This document shows positions 6,968 through 15,468 of a DNA stretch of 20,709 nucleotides, piece after piece. The notes under the pieces are model-generated. The model ran no database searches. It was not told the DNA's origin and saw only the letters and a list, made by a program, of their open reading frames with translations. The first letter of the stretch is position 1. Every line of letters starts with the position of its first letter. The translations under genes and the position numbers were made by a program. Source of the DNA: a virus; IMG/VR virus record IMGVR_UViG_3300037070_008044, positions 1-20,709 of that record; one strand, given 5' to 3'.

Positions 6968-8041
6968 TTAAGCGGTTGCCGATTCAAGAGTAGCAACATC
7001 GATGTCATACGCGACACCAAGCTTCCGACGGTTGTTGATCCAGAAGGCTCCGCGGATAGGCATAAGAGCCGTTTCCAGGAGCTGGTTATTCGGACGAATG
7101 GAATCTCCCACCTTAAACGACTTACGATTGTCGAAGGTAAAGCCCATCCATGCCGAATTGCACATATACCAAGTACCCTTTGTGATTGCCACTGTTCCGG
7201 TCTGCACATCGGGAACCTGCTCATCAGCAAACGCCGGCTTGCCCTTGAACTGAACGGTATCGAACGGAATGTCACCCTTATTGTAATCAGGGTTACGATG
7301 CGTTAGTGCAAGAGCCTTCTCGAATACGACGAAAGACCGCTCGTCGGATACGTGGAAGTCAGGTGCTGAATTTGCCCCTCCCCCACCACGTTGACAACGA
7401 ATGTGAAGCGTGCGGAGCTGGTTTAGAAAAGCAACCAGAGTCGATGCGTTAGCATCGAGCGTCTGATTCCGCCACCAGGGGTTAGCCGACTGATCGATAC
7501 CAGCGACGGTTGTCGATGTGGTCGGGTCCTTCTTGATGAAGAGGGGCAGTGGGCTGATGAAGACGGATCCATCAACCGATGACGTAAGCGCTGTGTCCAG
7601 CGAAACACCATCTACTGCACCTTGGCCCTGAAGGAGCGCCTTATTAAACAAATCAATGATGGAAGCTTCAGCCTGACGACGCTTAGAGTCAACAATCGAC
7701 TCGATAGCTTCTGTTCCGCCAGTCTGAAATTCCTCCATATCAGCGAATGTGATAGGAGCCGCAGTCTGCACCCAAGCGAAGTATGCAGCCGTATCGCCGT
7801 CTGTCGGATTTACGTTAACTGTACCGAAAGCCCCAAGAGGCTTAAGCGGTTCCAGTGTGCTCATTACAGCTTTGCGAAGCTGCCGACCCCCGAAAGCAAT
7901 ACCCTCCCAGTTGCCCATCTTCTTCATGAAGTAGAACAACTTGGTCCCCGTCGAGACGTTATCCGCGACGATGGGAGAGAGCTTGTCAAGAGCCAGCGCC
8001 GCAATCGTATTATACGTTACGGTTTGCGAAGAAGGTGGCAT
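6968..8041 (-). CDS. Major capsid protein (357 aa)
   Basis: It builds the icosahedral head. The N-terminal arm (TVTYNTIAALALDKLSPIVADNVS) is followed by GGRQLRKAVMSTLEP, DTAAYFAWVQTAAPITFADMEE and VDSKRRQAEASIIDLFNKALLQG, a recognisable HK97-fold layout: strand hairpin, long spine helix and then the central domain. The C-terminus (LMPIRGAFWINNRRKLGVAYDIDVA) is also typical of phage major capsid proteins. It follows an acidic scaffold gene and precedes a decoration-like gene, the canonical order. GAGG stands 9 bases before ATG 8041. No separate protease gene is seen here, so the head is probably scaffold-assembled without maturation cleavage; that is inference. Confidence 0.88.
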   Translation of the reverse strand: MPPSSQTVTYNTIAALALDKLSPIVADNVSTGTKLFYFMKKMGNWEGIAFGGRQLRKAVMSTLEPLKPLGAFGTVNVNPTDGDTAAYFAWVQTAAPITFADMEEFQTGGTEAIESIVDSKRRQAEASIIDLFNKALLQGQGAVDGVSLDTALTSSVDGSVFISPLPLFIKKDPTTSTTVAGIDQSANPWWRNQTLDANASTLVAFLNQLRTLHIRCQRGGGGANSAPDFHVSDERSFVVFEKALALTHRNPDYNKGDIPFDTVQFKGKPAFADEQVPDVQTGTVAITKGTWYMCNSAWMGFTFDNRKSFKVGDSIRPNNQLLETALMPIRGAFWINNRRKLGVAYDIDVATLESATA

Positions 8042-8057
8042 TTGTCAAAGCCTCAAT

Positions 8058-8186
8058 CTAGCGAGTTACTTTATAGACGGTTTCTAATCTCAAGTCTGCC
8101 GTCCGCAGATTCCTTGAGATCTTTCTCTTCGCTACACGTCCCCATTTGATTGCTATTTCTAGTTCGCATGGAGTTGCGTGTCCCAT
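8058..8186 (-). CDS. Possible small basic protein (42 aa)
   Basis: The 153-base gap between the scaffold and capsid genes holds an ATG-to-TAG frame of 42 codons starting 8 bases after the scaffold stop. The product is basic (WGRVAKRKISRNLRTADLRLE) with no recognised motif. No clear ribosome binding site precedes it, and the region might be only an untranslated leader of the capsid gene. It is a weak call, included because gaps of this size are rare in this operon. Confidence 0.35.
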   Translation of the reverse strand: MGHATPCELEIAIKWGRVAKRKISRNLRTADLRLETVYKVTR

Positions 8187-8194
8187 CAGAGTTT

Positions 8195-9262
8195 TTATCG
8201 ACCGGATGCTACTTGACGTCTAGCTGAATCAAGAGCCGCACGTGTAGCTTCTTTGATGTCCATACCGGCCGCAATAACTGGTTCCGTAGGCGTTGGAGCG
8301 GGCTTGGTCGGACGCACAGGCTCATCTTTCTCCTTCGCTTTCTTAAGACGAACCACTTCGCGCTTATTACCTTCTTTTGCGCGACGGTTCGTTTGTACCG
8401 TATTATGAAGAATTGTCAAAAAATCAGGAAGAGAAACATCTTTACCAGGCGTTACTTTACCAACAAGAGCAGCCATCTCTTGTTCTACCGTCTCGTCCCA
8501 ATCTCCACCCTCAGCAACCACACGGGTGCCAAAATCCGCAATTTGACTCTTCAATCTAAGAGCGCTCTCAGATTTAGCTCGTTGCTCATTATCTTTCTGA
8601 ATAGGAGCAATTGCTTTGCCAGTAACAGTTTTAACAACTTTAACAAGGGCAGGGCCAAGAACGTTAGCCGCCTCTTCGCCAATATTAGCTTTTAGAAGAG
8701 CAATAATTTCGGCATCAATCTGTTCCTCTGTGGCGGTAGGAACCGTAGGGGTAGGCTCTTCAGCCAACTTAAGCCCAGCGGCCTCAACCATCTGCTTAAG
8801 AACGCCATGAGGATCTTTCTTTAGAGCTTCGATAGCTGCATGATCCGCTTCATATGTTTTCTTAAGAGTAGAGAGTGCTTTAGTTTTCTCAGTGAATCCC
8901 CGCACCATACTACGATGGATTTTCTTAAGCCCGGGATCCTTCTCAATTCTCTCAAGATCTTCTGGACTAAAGGTAAGGGCTTCTTCTTCCTCTTCTTCGA
9001 CGACCTTCTCTGGCTCCTTAACTACTGGAGTCTCAGTTTCTTCCTCTTCTTCAACTGCATTCGGATCAACGATAATGCTATCTTCCTCACCAACTTTAGT
9101 CTCTGTCTTCTCTGGTGTCTTTTCTGGTTCTGCCACAGCTGGAGTTTCAGGGTCTAAAGATTGTGTTGCAAAGCCACTGGCTTCTTTATCCGGAGTATAA
9201 CCTTGTTCCTTCGATACAGTTGCTACCGCTTCACGGATACTCGCCTGAACGTCGTCAGTCAT
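8195..9262 (-). CDS. Acidic scaffold protein for head assembly (355 aa)
   Basis: The first third is strongly acidic and disordered (runs of Glu such as EEEEETETP and EEEEEEALTF, with repeated EPEK/TPEK). The middle is helical with coiled-coil character (IHRSMVRGFTEKTKALSTLKKTYEADHAAIEALK). The C-terminal end is basic and Pro/Lys-rich (REVVRLKKAKEKDEPVRPTKPAP), then a final helix (IKEATRAALDSARRQ). This is the classic plan of phage internal scaffolds, whose basic helical tail contacts the capsid protein, and the gene lies directly upstream of it. The frame opens with GTG at 9274, but GGAG six bases before ATG 9262 makes the ATG the better start. Confidence 0.8.
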   Translation of the reverse strand: MTDDVQASIREAVATVSKEQGYTPDKEASGFATQSLDPETPAVAEPEKTPEKTETKVGEEDSIIVDPNAVEEEEETETPVVKEPEKVVEEEEEEALTFSPEDLERIEKDPGLKKIHRSMVRGFTEKTKALSTLKKTYEADHAAIEALKKDPHGVLKQMVEAAGLKLAEEPTPTVPTATEEQIDAEIIALLKANIGEEAANVLGPALVKVVKTVTGKAIAPIQKDNEQRAKSESALRLKSQIADFGTRVVAEGGDWDETVEQEMAALVGKVTPGKDVSLPDFLTILHNTVQTNRRAKEGNKREVVRLKKAKEKDEPVRPTKPAPTPTEPVIAAGMDIKEATRAALDSARRQVASGR

Positions 9263-9273
9263 TCGATTCTCCA

Positions 9274-10269
9274 CTAAATAGTAAACTGATTCTTATTTCT
9301 GTAAAGTGCTGCTTCTAATGGTCCGGTAAATTGTGCAGGAGTCTGTGCCGGACCCCCATGAACTTCTGGCATGCAAGACCCAATAGATGAATTCCATTGA
9401 TACCCTGCTGGACAAGTCTGTGCGGCGGGTTTAACTGGCTTAGGCGTCGCTGCTTTCACGGGTTGCGCCGGGATACCCGCCGAAAACGTTTGAGCGAAAG
9501 GAGCCAAAGCCGACGTGAGGTCCTTTGCATTGCCCCACCAAAGTCCACCCTTTGGAAGCGAGTAACCCGCGATTTCATTATCTTCAATTTCTTTCGCAGT
9601 TTTGCCAATCGGGGTCCGCGGCGTCGCTCCGCTGAGATTAGGGTCATTAGTTCCAAAAATCCCGGCACGATAATTGAACATATTCACTAGTACATCATGT
9701 AACTCATTACCTGTATACTGTAATTGTTTCTGAGCTAATGATGCCGGTGCTGCGGCTGCTCCGCGCCCGCCCCCACCTCCGCCGCCTCCCCCACTAGCGG
9801 GCTGTGTCCCCCACGCCGAAGTAATTCGCCAATCATCTAAAGGTAAACATTGATTAATATTAAACTTAGTAGTGCCCCCAGGACAATCAACTGGCTTGTT
9901 AAAACCAGCACCACCAATAGGGTTTCCACTAGCATCTACGTTTTCATTCCGAAAAGATTTTGTAGAATCATCCCAAAAACCACGCCAAGCTATCCATTGT
10001 CCTTCAGAGATACCTGTGTCATATTGATTAGGCTTTGATTTAATTTCTCTGAGATACCATTCGTGGTCATCTCCACCAGCGCCAGCATTTCTTTGATCGT
10101 TACATTGCTGATAACAACGATTGCCCCGCTCATAAGCGATTTCTCCGCACTGACACTCTGGCTGTTCAGTATCTGGTGCAGTAATCTCTTGGCCAGCTGA
10201 TGTGAAACATCGACTATTCGCAGGATCCCAAGAATTCCTGTTTGCACACCAACTGGGACGAGGAGCCAT
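9274..10269 (-). CDS. Cys-repeat, Gly-linker protein in the head module (331 aa)
   Basis: I do not recognise a family. Four short Cys-bounded units with spaced aromatic or Asn residues are visible: CANRNSWDPANSRC at the N-terminus, CGEIAYERGNRC, CPGGTTKFNINQC near the middle, and CPAGYQWNSSIGSC near the C-terminus. A run of nine Gly residues followed by an Ala-rich stretch separates the N- and C-terminal halves. The second half has helical segments around LHDVLVNMFNYRAGIFG and DLTSALAPFAQTF. No signal peptide or membrane segment is present. The ATG at 10269 has a good GGGGAGAAAA site and directly follows the previous stop (TAAATG). Its place between portal and scaffold suggests a virion protein or ejected internal protein. 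Confidence 0.7.
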   Translation of the reverse strand: MAPRPSWCANRNSWDPANSRCFTSAGQEITAPDTEQPECQCGEIAYERGNRCYQQCNDQRNAGAGGDDHEWYLREIKSKPNQYDTGISEGQWIAWRGFWDDSTKSFRNENVDASGNPIGGAGFNKPVDCPGGTTKFNINQCLPLDDWRITSAWGTQPASGGGGGGGGGRGAAAAPASLAQKQLQYTGNELHDVLVNMFNYRAGIFGTNDPNLSGATPRTPIGKTAKEIEDNEIAGYSLPKGGLWWGNAKDLTSALAPFAQTFSAGIPAQPVKAATPKPVKPAAQTCPAGYQWNSSIGSCMPEVHGGPAQTPAQFTGPLEAALYRNKNQFTI

Positions 10270-10563
10270 TTATTTTCTCCCCATATCGAAATGTACTCGA
10301 CGACCTGTGAGAAGATCTAGTCTCTTCTTGCGAAATTCTAAACCTTCACGACTCATAATAGCAGAGCGCTGCCCCCGGGTGGTAATATACTCGCCTGATT
10401 CAGAGATATGCTCATCAAAATACGGTTCAAGCGGCTCTTCCCCAAATAAACCCGGAATGTGGGGGCACTGGGGCCAATCGCCACATCGACGCTCTTTTCC
10501 ACATTCGTCGCAAATAAGAACTTCTTTATCGTTACGTTTTTCGGTATGATATTCAGGAGTCAT
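10270..10563 (-). CDS. Zinc-ribbon protein of the head module (97 aa)
   Basis: An N-terminal metal-binding motif, CDECGKERRCGDWPQCPH, has five cysteines and one histidine close together, like the small FmdB-type ribbon proteins common in phage genomes. It continues with EPLEPYFDEHISESGEYITTRGQRSAIM and a basic C-terminus (GLEFRKKRLDLLTGRRVHF). The start follows the preceding stop directly (TAAATG). It probably binds DNA or protein during packaging or head assembly; no direct evidence distinguishes these. It is a different ribbon type from that at 6068-6451. Confidence 0.68.
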   Translation of the reverse strand: MTPEYHTEKRNDKEVLICDECGKERRCGDWPQCPHIPGLFGEEPLEPYFDEHISESGEYITTRGQRSAIMSREGLEFRKKRLDLLTGRRVHFDMGRK

Positions 10564-11070
10564 TTATTTCTCGTCATGTGCAATCATCTCTAAAGCTCTA
10601 AATTGTCTAAGAGCCTTTTTCTTACTCGCGTGAGTACCTTTAACCGCTCCCGTCTCCATGTTAACAACTTGAAATTCATCACCTTTTTGACGAATCTGAT
10701 AAGGTCCGCCAACTACAGAACCTTTCTCCTTAGCCCCCGCCTCTCCCTTAGCATCTTCCCCCTCATCTTCAAGCATCGCCTCACATTCCATCAGGCGGGC
10801 CTTCTGTCGAGCGAGATCAGCTTTGAAAGATTTCATCGCTTGTTTACTAATTTCTTCAGGATTCCAATTAGTAATATGATCTTCACCTTGTTTAATTTCT
10901 TTACGAAGACGTTTTACTTCTTCCTTACGATATTTAGAATCATCGTATTCTGGACCTGTAGAAATATGAGCTTGAACATTAAGACGAGGCTTATATTCTT
11001 TCTCTTCCATCTCCGGTGCATTACTACCAATTGCTGCTGCTAAATGACCGTATTCTTTTACCTTTGCCAT
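10564..11070 (-). CDS. Charged helical protein after portal (168 aa), unknown
   Basis: A highly charged, mostly helical protein: an Lys/Glu-rich centre (YRKEEVKRLRKEIKQGEDHI, then ADLARQKARLMECEAMLEDEGED) suggests a coiled coil. The C-terminal 45 residues (YQIRQKGDEFQVVNMETGAV, then KKKALRQFRAL) resemble a small two-strand-plus-helix domain. GAGG stands four bases before ATG 11070, and the gene begins 7 bases past the portal stop. No catalytic motif is seen. It could be a portal-associated or internal protein; it may also be a processed scaffold partner. Confidence 0.65.
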   Translation of the reverse strand: MAKVKEYGHLAAAIGSNAPEMEEKEYKPRLNVQAHISTGPEYDDSKYRKEEVKRLRKEIKQGEDHITNWNPEEISKQAMKSFKADLARQKARLMECEAMLEDEGEDAKGEAGAKEKGSVVGGPYQIRQKGDEFQVVNMETGAVKGTHASKKKALRQFRALEMIAHDEK

Positions 11071-11077
11071 ATATCCT

Positions 11078-13039
11078 CTAAGCCGCCGAAATGCCAGGCG
11101 AAATAGGCGACGGAGCCCCCGGGGGTTGAGGTGAGGCAGGAACCGGCCCCGCTTCTTGACCAGCTACTGGAGAAATACCAGGAGTTGGTCCTGCTTGCAT
11201 CATATTCATCTGAACAATAGCCATCAAACCTTCCATAATTGCGGCAATATCCTGACCATTTTTGATACCAGACAGACTAAGCAATCTCTTGAGAAGATTT
11301 GGCGCTCTCACCATCAATGCGGCAGCAGCCGGATTAGAAATAAAATTTAGAACCTGCATGAGCTTCTGACCCCGCTCTGATTCAGCCACGGGAGAGAGAG
11401 TATCAGGTTCAATTTCAATATGCCACTTAATTCCAAGTACAGCATCTCGAAGTCGTTCCGCGTTAATCTCTGCGTAAACCTGAGCTACCTCTTGTGCTGC
11501 TGGAATGGCCAGAGGTGAATCAAGATCAACGTTAATTGCGATCCATTTTGGCATGTTAAGATTGTCAACGGCACAAAGAATCATTTCCTCAATAATTTCA
11601 GCTAACCAATCACTGACTCTACTGCGCTTAAATCCTTCACTAGCTTGCATCTTAGTATTAGCAATGACCGCCCGGGTGGCCGTTTGAGTCGGTGGCGAAA
11701 GTGGGTCACCACTAATACTCGATGCTTGTACAAATTCCTTCTCACTGAGAGAAAGTGTCTGAATGGCCCCCTGTGATGTAGATGGCTGTGGAACCGGCTC
11801 AATTACGGCGTGAGTTCCTCCCTTGCGGGGGATCATCACATTCATGTCTCGTGAGCCAAATTTAGCAGCTTCGTCTGGTGAAACTGCATCCTCATCATAT
11901 GTAAAGCGCGGAACCGTTCCGATTCTCATCTGCCGCATGTATTCTGCGCTGTCATTGTAACCGTCTTGTGATGGCAGCTTTAAATACACTGGGGGTACTG
12001 GCAAGAAGTGATACGGGTCCACATCTGGACGAAAGAACTTAAGTGGGCAGCGATCATAATCTGCCTTCATCAAGCATTTCTCGTGACCTTGAGCAAATAC
12101 AAGCTTTCGTTTAGTTCTCAAGTCCCAAATACGATAAAGTCGAACACGATCAACTGCTCCTGTGTCTTCGTTAGCAACTAAGTCAGCACTAGCCTTAAGA
12201 TTTTCAGTATTAATATACGCTGAAGAGTTCTTTACATCTTCAAGAGGATATTCTTCCCAGTACCCAACCCAATCATTATGCCAGAGAACCGGTTTATCGC
12301 TTGTTGAGATAAGAATCTGTTTTGAATGAATATGTTTAACGTAAAAGGTTTCACCCTTAAGACTCTCACGAAGTTCTTTTAGTTGAGCCTTAACCGTATC
12401 TATATCTGCCTGTCCTATAGGCGCTTCTCCTCCCGAAGAGATCATTCCTCCAGGGGGCTGAGCTGTCAGATCTACTGGTGGTATTACTTCCTCGGTTCCT
12501 ACATAGCCACCTGTATCTTGTCTGTCATCGAATCCTTCAGTATCTTCTTTTTCTTGTAAAGGTGGTCGTTCCGCAGCAGGGTTATTAATAAAGTCGGGAT
12601 CGTATCCAACTTCGACACAACCAATGGACCAGAAAGATTCCTTTAAAGCAAGAGACGTGTTCTCTCTAAACCCGGCGGCAGGATCTCGTGTAAGATATAT
12701 CCCAGTGTCCTGAAGGAGCTGAGCCTTTGCTGTAATCGTTTCAGCAGGGGTATCAGCTCTTTCAGGAGCCGAGATGACCTTTCCATACGGAGTATAAAAG
12801 TATAATGAGGCAATAGCCTCGTCTACATCCGGATGGATTTTATTATGTTGAGCTTTCCGATCGCCATGATCATCAAACTCATTTTGTCGTTGACGCCCTC
12901 TCCAATATTGGTAACACTCGGCAACTCGATAGAATTTTTCCCAACTGTCACGAAGAGCTTCTGAACCTTTAATGCGATTCATCCATAGCTTGACTTCCTT
13001 CGCTTCAGCCACTGTCGAGTTGACTTGGTTTGGATCCAC
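11078..13039 (-). CDS. Portal protein (653 aa)
   Basis: It forms the dodecameric ring through which DNA enters and leaves the head. The N-terminal region has WEKFYRVAECYQYWRGRQ and the HNKIHPDVDEAIASLYFYTP segment common in portals. The centre has wing-like strands (FYVKHIHSKQILIST, LVFAQGHEKCL), then FLPVPPVYLKLPSQDGYNDSAEYMRQM and a C-terminal helical crown. Length is in the range of portals of podovirus-like phages. A disordered insertion of about 50 residues (DTEGFDDRQDTGGYVG, PPGGMISSGGEAP) interrupts the N-terminal half, and the last ~35 residues are Pro/Gly-rich. The start is GTG at 13039, with AGGAG five bases upstream, one base after the preceding stop. It lies one gene after the terminase. 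Confidence 0.85.
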   Translation of the reverse strand: MDPNQVNSTVAEAKEVKLWMNRIKGSEALRDSWEKFYRVAECYQYWRGRQRQNEFDDHGDRKAQHNKIHPDVDEAIASLYFYTPYGKVISAPERADTPAETITAKAQLLQDTGIYLTRDPAAGFRENTSLALKESFWSIGCVEVGYDPDFINNPAAERPPLQEKEDTEGFDDRQDTGGYVGTEEVIPPVDLTAQPPGGMISSGGEAPIGQADIDTVKAQLKELRESLKGETFYVKHIHSKQILISTSDKPVLWHNDWVGYWEEYPLEDVKNSSAYINTENLKASADLVANEDTGAVDRVRLYRIWDLRTKRKLVFAQGHEKCLMKADYDRCPLKFFRPDVDPYHFLPVPPVYLKLPSQDGYNDSAEYMRQMRIGTVPRFTYDEDAVSPDEAAKFGSRDMNVMIPRKGGTHAVIEPVPQPSTSQGAIQTLSLSEKEFVQASSISGDPLSPPTQTATRAVIANTKMQASEGFKRSRVSDWLAEIIEEMILCAVDNLNMPKWIAINVDLDSPLAIPAAQEVAQVYAEINAERLRDAVLGIKWHIEIEPDTLSPVAESERGQKLMQVLNFISNPAAAALMVRAPNLLKRLLSLSGIKNGQDIAAIMEGLMAIVQMNMMQAGPTPGISPVAGQEAGPVPASPQPPGAPSPISPGISAA

Positions 13040-13040
13040 G

Positions 13041-13409
13041 TTACTCCTGATCTAGCTCATCTCGTCGCTTCATAATGGCGTCAAGAACACCCTTCCGTCC
13101 CCCCGGGTGTTTCTGACTGGCTTCTTCATCTGCTTGAAGCTGATCGAGTTCTTTCTCTGTAGTTGCTTCTTTAATTAACTCGATTGCTTCATCACTAACT
13201 ACTGTTGAAATTATCCCGGGGGTGAGGTCGGGGGCAGAGGGCAAAGCTTCTGGAGGAATAATGCTAGCCGTGATCTCTGTCCATTGCTCCGCAGACAAAG
13301 GAACTTCTCGAATTAGTTCCGCATTTTCAGTTGCATTTTGACTAACTTGAATAGTAACCCCACCATCACCGCGAGGAATAAAATGCAGACCGTTATGTTT
13401 AATAGCCAT
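13041..13409 (-). CDS. Small unknown protein between terminase and portal (122 aa)
   Basis: I do not recognise a family. The frame extends to ATG 13445, but I choose ATG 13409 because GGAG lies six bases before it; this gives an 11-base overlap with the terminase end. The N-terminal half looks like a small beta sheet (NGLHFIPRGDGGVTIQVSQ), the centre is Pro-rich (IIPPEALPSAPDLTPG), and the C-terminal part is helical and charged (EAIELIKEATTEKELDQLQADEE, then GVLDAIMKRRDELDQ). It could be a small terminase-associated protein or portal cofactor. No DNA-binding helix-turn-helix is evident. Confidence 0.65.
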   Translation of the reverse strand: MAIKHNGLHFIPRGDGGVTIQVSQNATENAELIREVPLSAEQWTEITASIIPPEALPSAPDLTPGIISTVVSDEAIELIKEATTEKELDQLQADEEASQKHPGGRKGVLDAIMKRRDELDQE

Positions 13410-14988
13410 TTTTTTCTCCGTATCCATAAACGCTAACACCCGCACGTCGCTGCTCTAGTCGTTTACGACGACGAGTACTAGCTTCCATTGCCTCATAGTC
13501 AGCAAGACGAATTTCACCCGGGGGCACGGGGGCTTGCGGAGTCTCCGGCCCAAGTGACGGGCGACTAATTACAAAGTACTTACAAGCATCATAAGCGTGG
13601 TCTATGACCGTTGGGTCTCGGTCATCTAACCAGATCTCTCTGTCACCAACCTTAGCTTTAGCTCGCATTTGAGCGCCAATTTCTTTTGTGACCATATTAC
13701 AGCCACGAGGATAACTATTCGTCTTAATTAGAAAATATAGACGCGGAGCCCCTAATTTTCCAGTAATAGGATGGCGATGAGTAGGGTCGACTCGAAGATA
13801 TTCCTTCAAGCGACTACGCGTTGCTTCTTCATCATTCTCAGCAGGTTGCCAATAAATTGCAGTCTCTTTTGGCATAACCTTTGTGTCGATATACTCATCT
13901 CCTACTGACCATTCTGGCTTCTTATTCAATGTTCGTCCACGAGTTTTGTTAAAAATACTAGGATCTGCTAAATTAGTGTGATAGCGTCCACCATCTTCTT
14001 TACTCATCTCATAAATAGCTTTACGATGATCAGATACTAATGCATCAGGCACATAATATTCACGATAAACAAAGATATTACCATAAGAATCTGTAGCATT
14101 CCAAAGGCAACAAGTTGGGGAGTACTCACCATGATCAAGTGATCTATGAAGTTTCATAGATTGCATGATCTTATCAATTAACCACGACTCAGGCCGCAGT
14201 AGGCTCAGAGGATCGATCTTGAAAATCTTTCCCTCCGGATTCCCCCACTCAGGACGAACGTATCGTCTTACGTAATCGTCGTCCTTAGATAAAGCCGCCT
14301 CAACCGTGGACTTGTTCGCGTGAATGTTCGTCTCTGAGAAAACGATCTTGCTCTCATACCCAAGCTTGGCCCACCGCTCACGTTCCGGTGATTCTGGAGC
14401 GAACCGACGATAGACCCAATGTCCTTCATCCGTTACATATCCTTCAGCGTAAAGATAACTAGGTGGAAGGTATACTCCTTCATCGTTCTTCCACTTCCAT
14501 TCTTTTCCAGACGCCGTCTCATATTCTTCAATAGCCTCCGCCGGTACACTCGCTCCTGTCCAGCGTCCAATACGAACATCAAGCAGGTCCCATGCTTTTT
14601 CACTAATTTCCTCTACCTGAGATACGTAGGCAAAGTTGAGTTCCAACCCGGCGAGTAGATCAAGGGAGTTGGGTTGATCAAGATGTATGAAGTAGACACG
14701 AGAGCCGTTGTTGAGGTTAAGTACACTTTCATTTCGACTCCCTTTATTATACATCTCTGGAAGACACCACTGATACCACGTCTCCATAGTTGTCTTCAGC
14801 AATTGAGTATAACTTCTACGAATAACAGCCATCCTCGAACCTGGATACTTGTGCAGAAGTGCTAAGCTCTTTAAGCATGCCCCAACTGTCTTACCGCTGT
14901 TAATTCCACCTACCAAGAGAGTGGGCGCAGCTCCTCTTTCGAAGAGCCACTGCTGTTCCGGATTAGCCCACTTCTTAATTACCTTCAT
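13399..14988 (-). CDS. terL: Large terminase subunit (ATPase and nuclease)
   Basis: It pumps and cuts phage DNA at the portal. The N-terminal ATPase has a Walker A motif at residues 27-34 (GGINSGKT) and, after a conserved adenine-binding-type stretch (MAVIRRSYTQL), a Walker B-like segment ELNFAYVSQVEEI near 116-128. The usual Asp seems to be replaced by Ser123, though Glu126 and Glu127 are present. The C-terminal RNase H-like nuclease shows SLDHGEYSPTCC, HTNLADPSIF and DPTVIDHAYDACKYF, supplying the acidic metal-binding residues. The length of 529 residues is normal. ATG 14988 overlaps the upstream stop (ATGA). No small terminase subunit is identifiable in the window. Confidence 0.92.
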   Translation of the reverse strand: MKVIKKWANPEQQWLFERGAAPTLLVGGINSGKTVGACLKSLALLHKYPGSRMAVIRRSYTQLLKTTMETWYQWCLPEMYNKGSRNESVLNLNNGSRVYFIHLDQPNSLDLLAGLELNFAYVSQVEEISEKAWDLLDVRIGRWTGASVPAEAIEEYETASGKEWKWKNDEGVYLPPSYLYAEGYVTDEGHWVYRRFAPESPERERWAKLGYESKIVFSETNIHANKSTVEAALSKDDDYVRRYVRPEWGNPEGKIFKIDPLSLLRPESWLIDKIMQSMKLHRSLDHGEYSPTCCLWNATDSYGNIFVYREYYVPDALVSDHRKAIYEMSKEDGGRYHTNLADPSIFNKTRGRTLNKKPEWSVGDEYIDTKVMPKETAIYWQPAENDEEATRSRLKEYLRVDPTHRHPITGKLGAPRLYFLIKTNSYPRGCNMVTKEIGAQMRAKAKVGDREIWLDDRDPTVIDHAYDACKYFVISRPSLGPETPQAPVPPGEIRLADYEAMEASTRRRKRLEQRRAGVSVYGYGEKNGY

Positions 14989-15467
14989 TTCTTAGGTTCT
15001 AATCCTGTTACGAGCTGCATTGCAAGCTTACGCGCTTCATCAAATGGAATGTTGTTATCGCGAAAAGCGTTATATTTAATGATAAATGCATCAAATTGCT
15101 CTTCTGTTGTAAACACGGGTCCAGATTTTTGAGCAGCTTGAACGTTAATAGGTTGGCCATCCACGGGGCTAGCTGCTTGCTTTGAATTAGCAACTGCGTT
15201 AGCAATAGCCCGTCCAATCCAGAGAAAACCACCCGCAACAGCAACGGCCATTGCATCACTTAAACCCGCGTGTTTGAGGGCCTCAGTTACTGCTGGTGTA
15301 TTCATAAGCCATCCGGCACCAGCAACACCGGCGGTCATTAAGAGTCCCCACCAAACAGTCTTAAGCGCCTTTAGGGCCATGACTTTAAACGAAAACCCGG
15401 GGGCCTTCACCTCTTTCTGAATTTGTCGTGCTAGATTCAGTTTGCCGAACATCTCACCAAGGCCCAT
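14985..15467 (-). CDS. Two-segment membrane protein next to terminase (160 aa)
   Basis: The frame opens at 15509, but ATG 15467 lies one base past the upstream stop and follows an AAGGGAAAA purine stretch, so it is the better start. After a soluble N-terminus (GLGEMFGKLNLARQIQKEV) come two hydrophobic stretches, TVWWGLLMTAGVAGAGWLM and AMAVAVAGGFLWIGRAIAN, separated by a short polar loop. A soluble helical tail follows (TEEQFDAFIIKYNAFRDNN). The two-segment layout resembles some phage holins, and lysis genes are close by, but the long soluble tail is unusual. It could instead be a virion or inner-membrane protein. Confidence 0.65.
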   Translation of the reverse strand: MGLGEMFGKLNLARQIQKEVKAPGFSFKVMALKALKTVWWGLLMTAGVAGAGWLMNTPAVTEALKHAGLSDAMAVAVAGGFLWIGRAIANAVANSKQAASPVDGQPINVQAAQKSGPVFTTEEQFDAFIIKYNAFRDNNIPFDEARKLAMQLVTGLEPKK

Positions 15468-15468
15468 A

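Noticed and set aside
7622-8149. 175-codon plus-strand frame opposite the capsid gene
   Set aside because: No ribosome binding site or protein-like motif; the opposite strand encodes a clear major capsid protein.
10603-11043. 146-codon plus-strand frame opposite the charged helical gene
   Set aside because: Its Phe/Leu/Arg-rich product is the antisense of Lys/Glu-rich codons; the minus-strand gene has a proper start and operon position.
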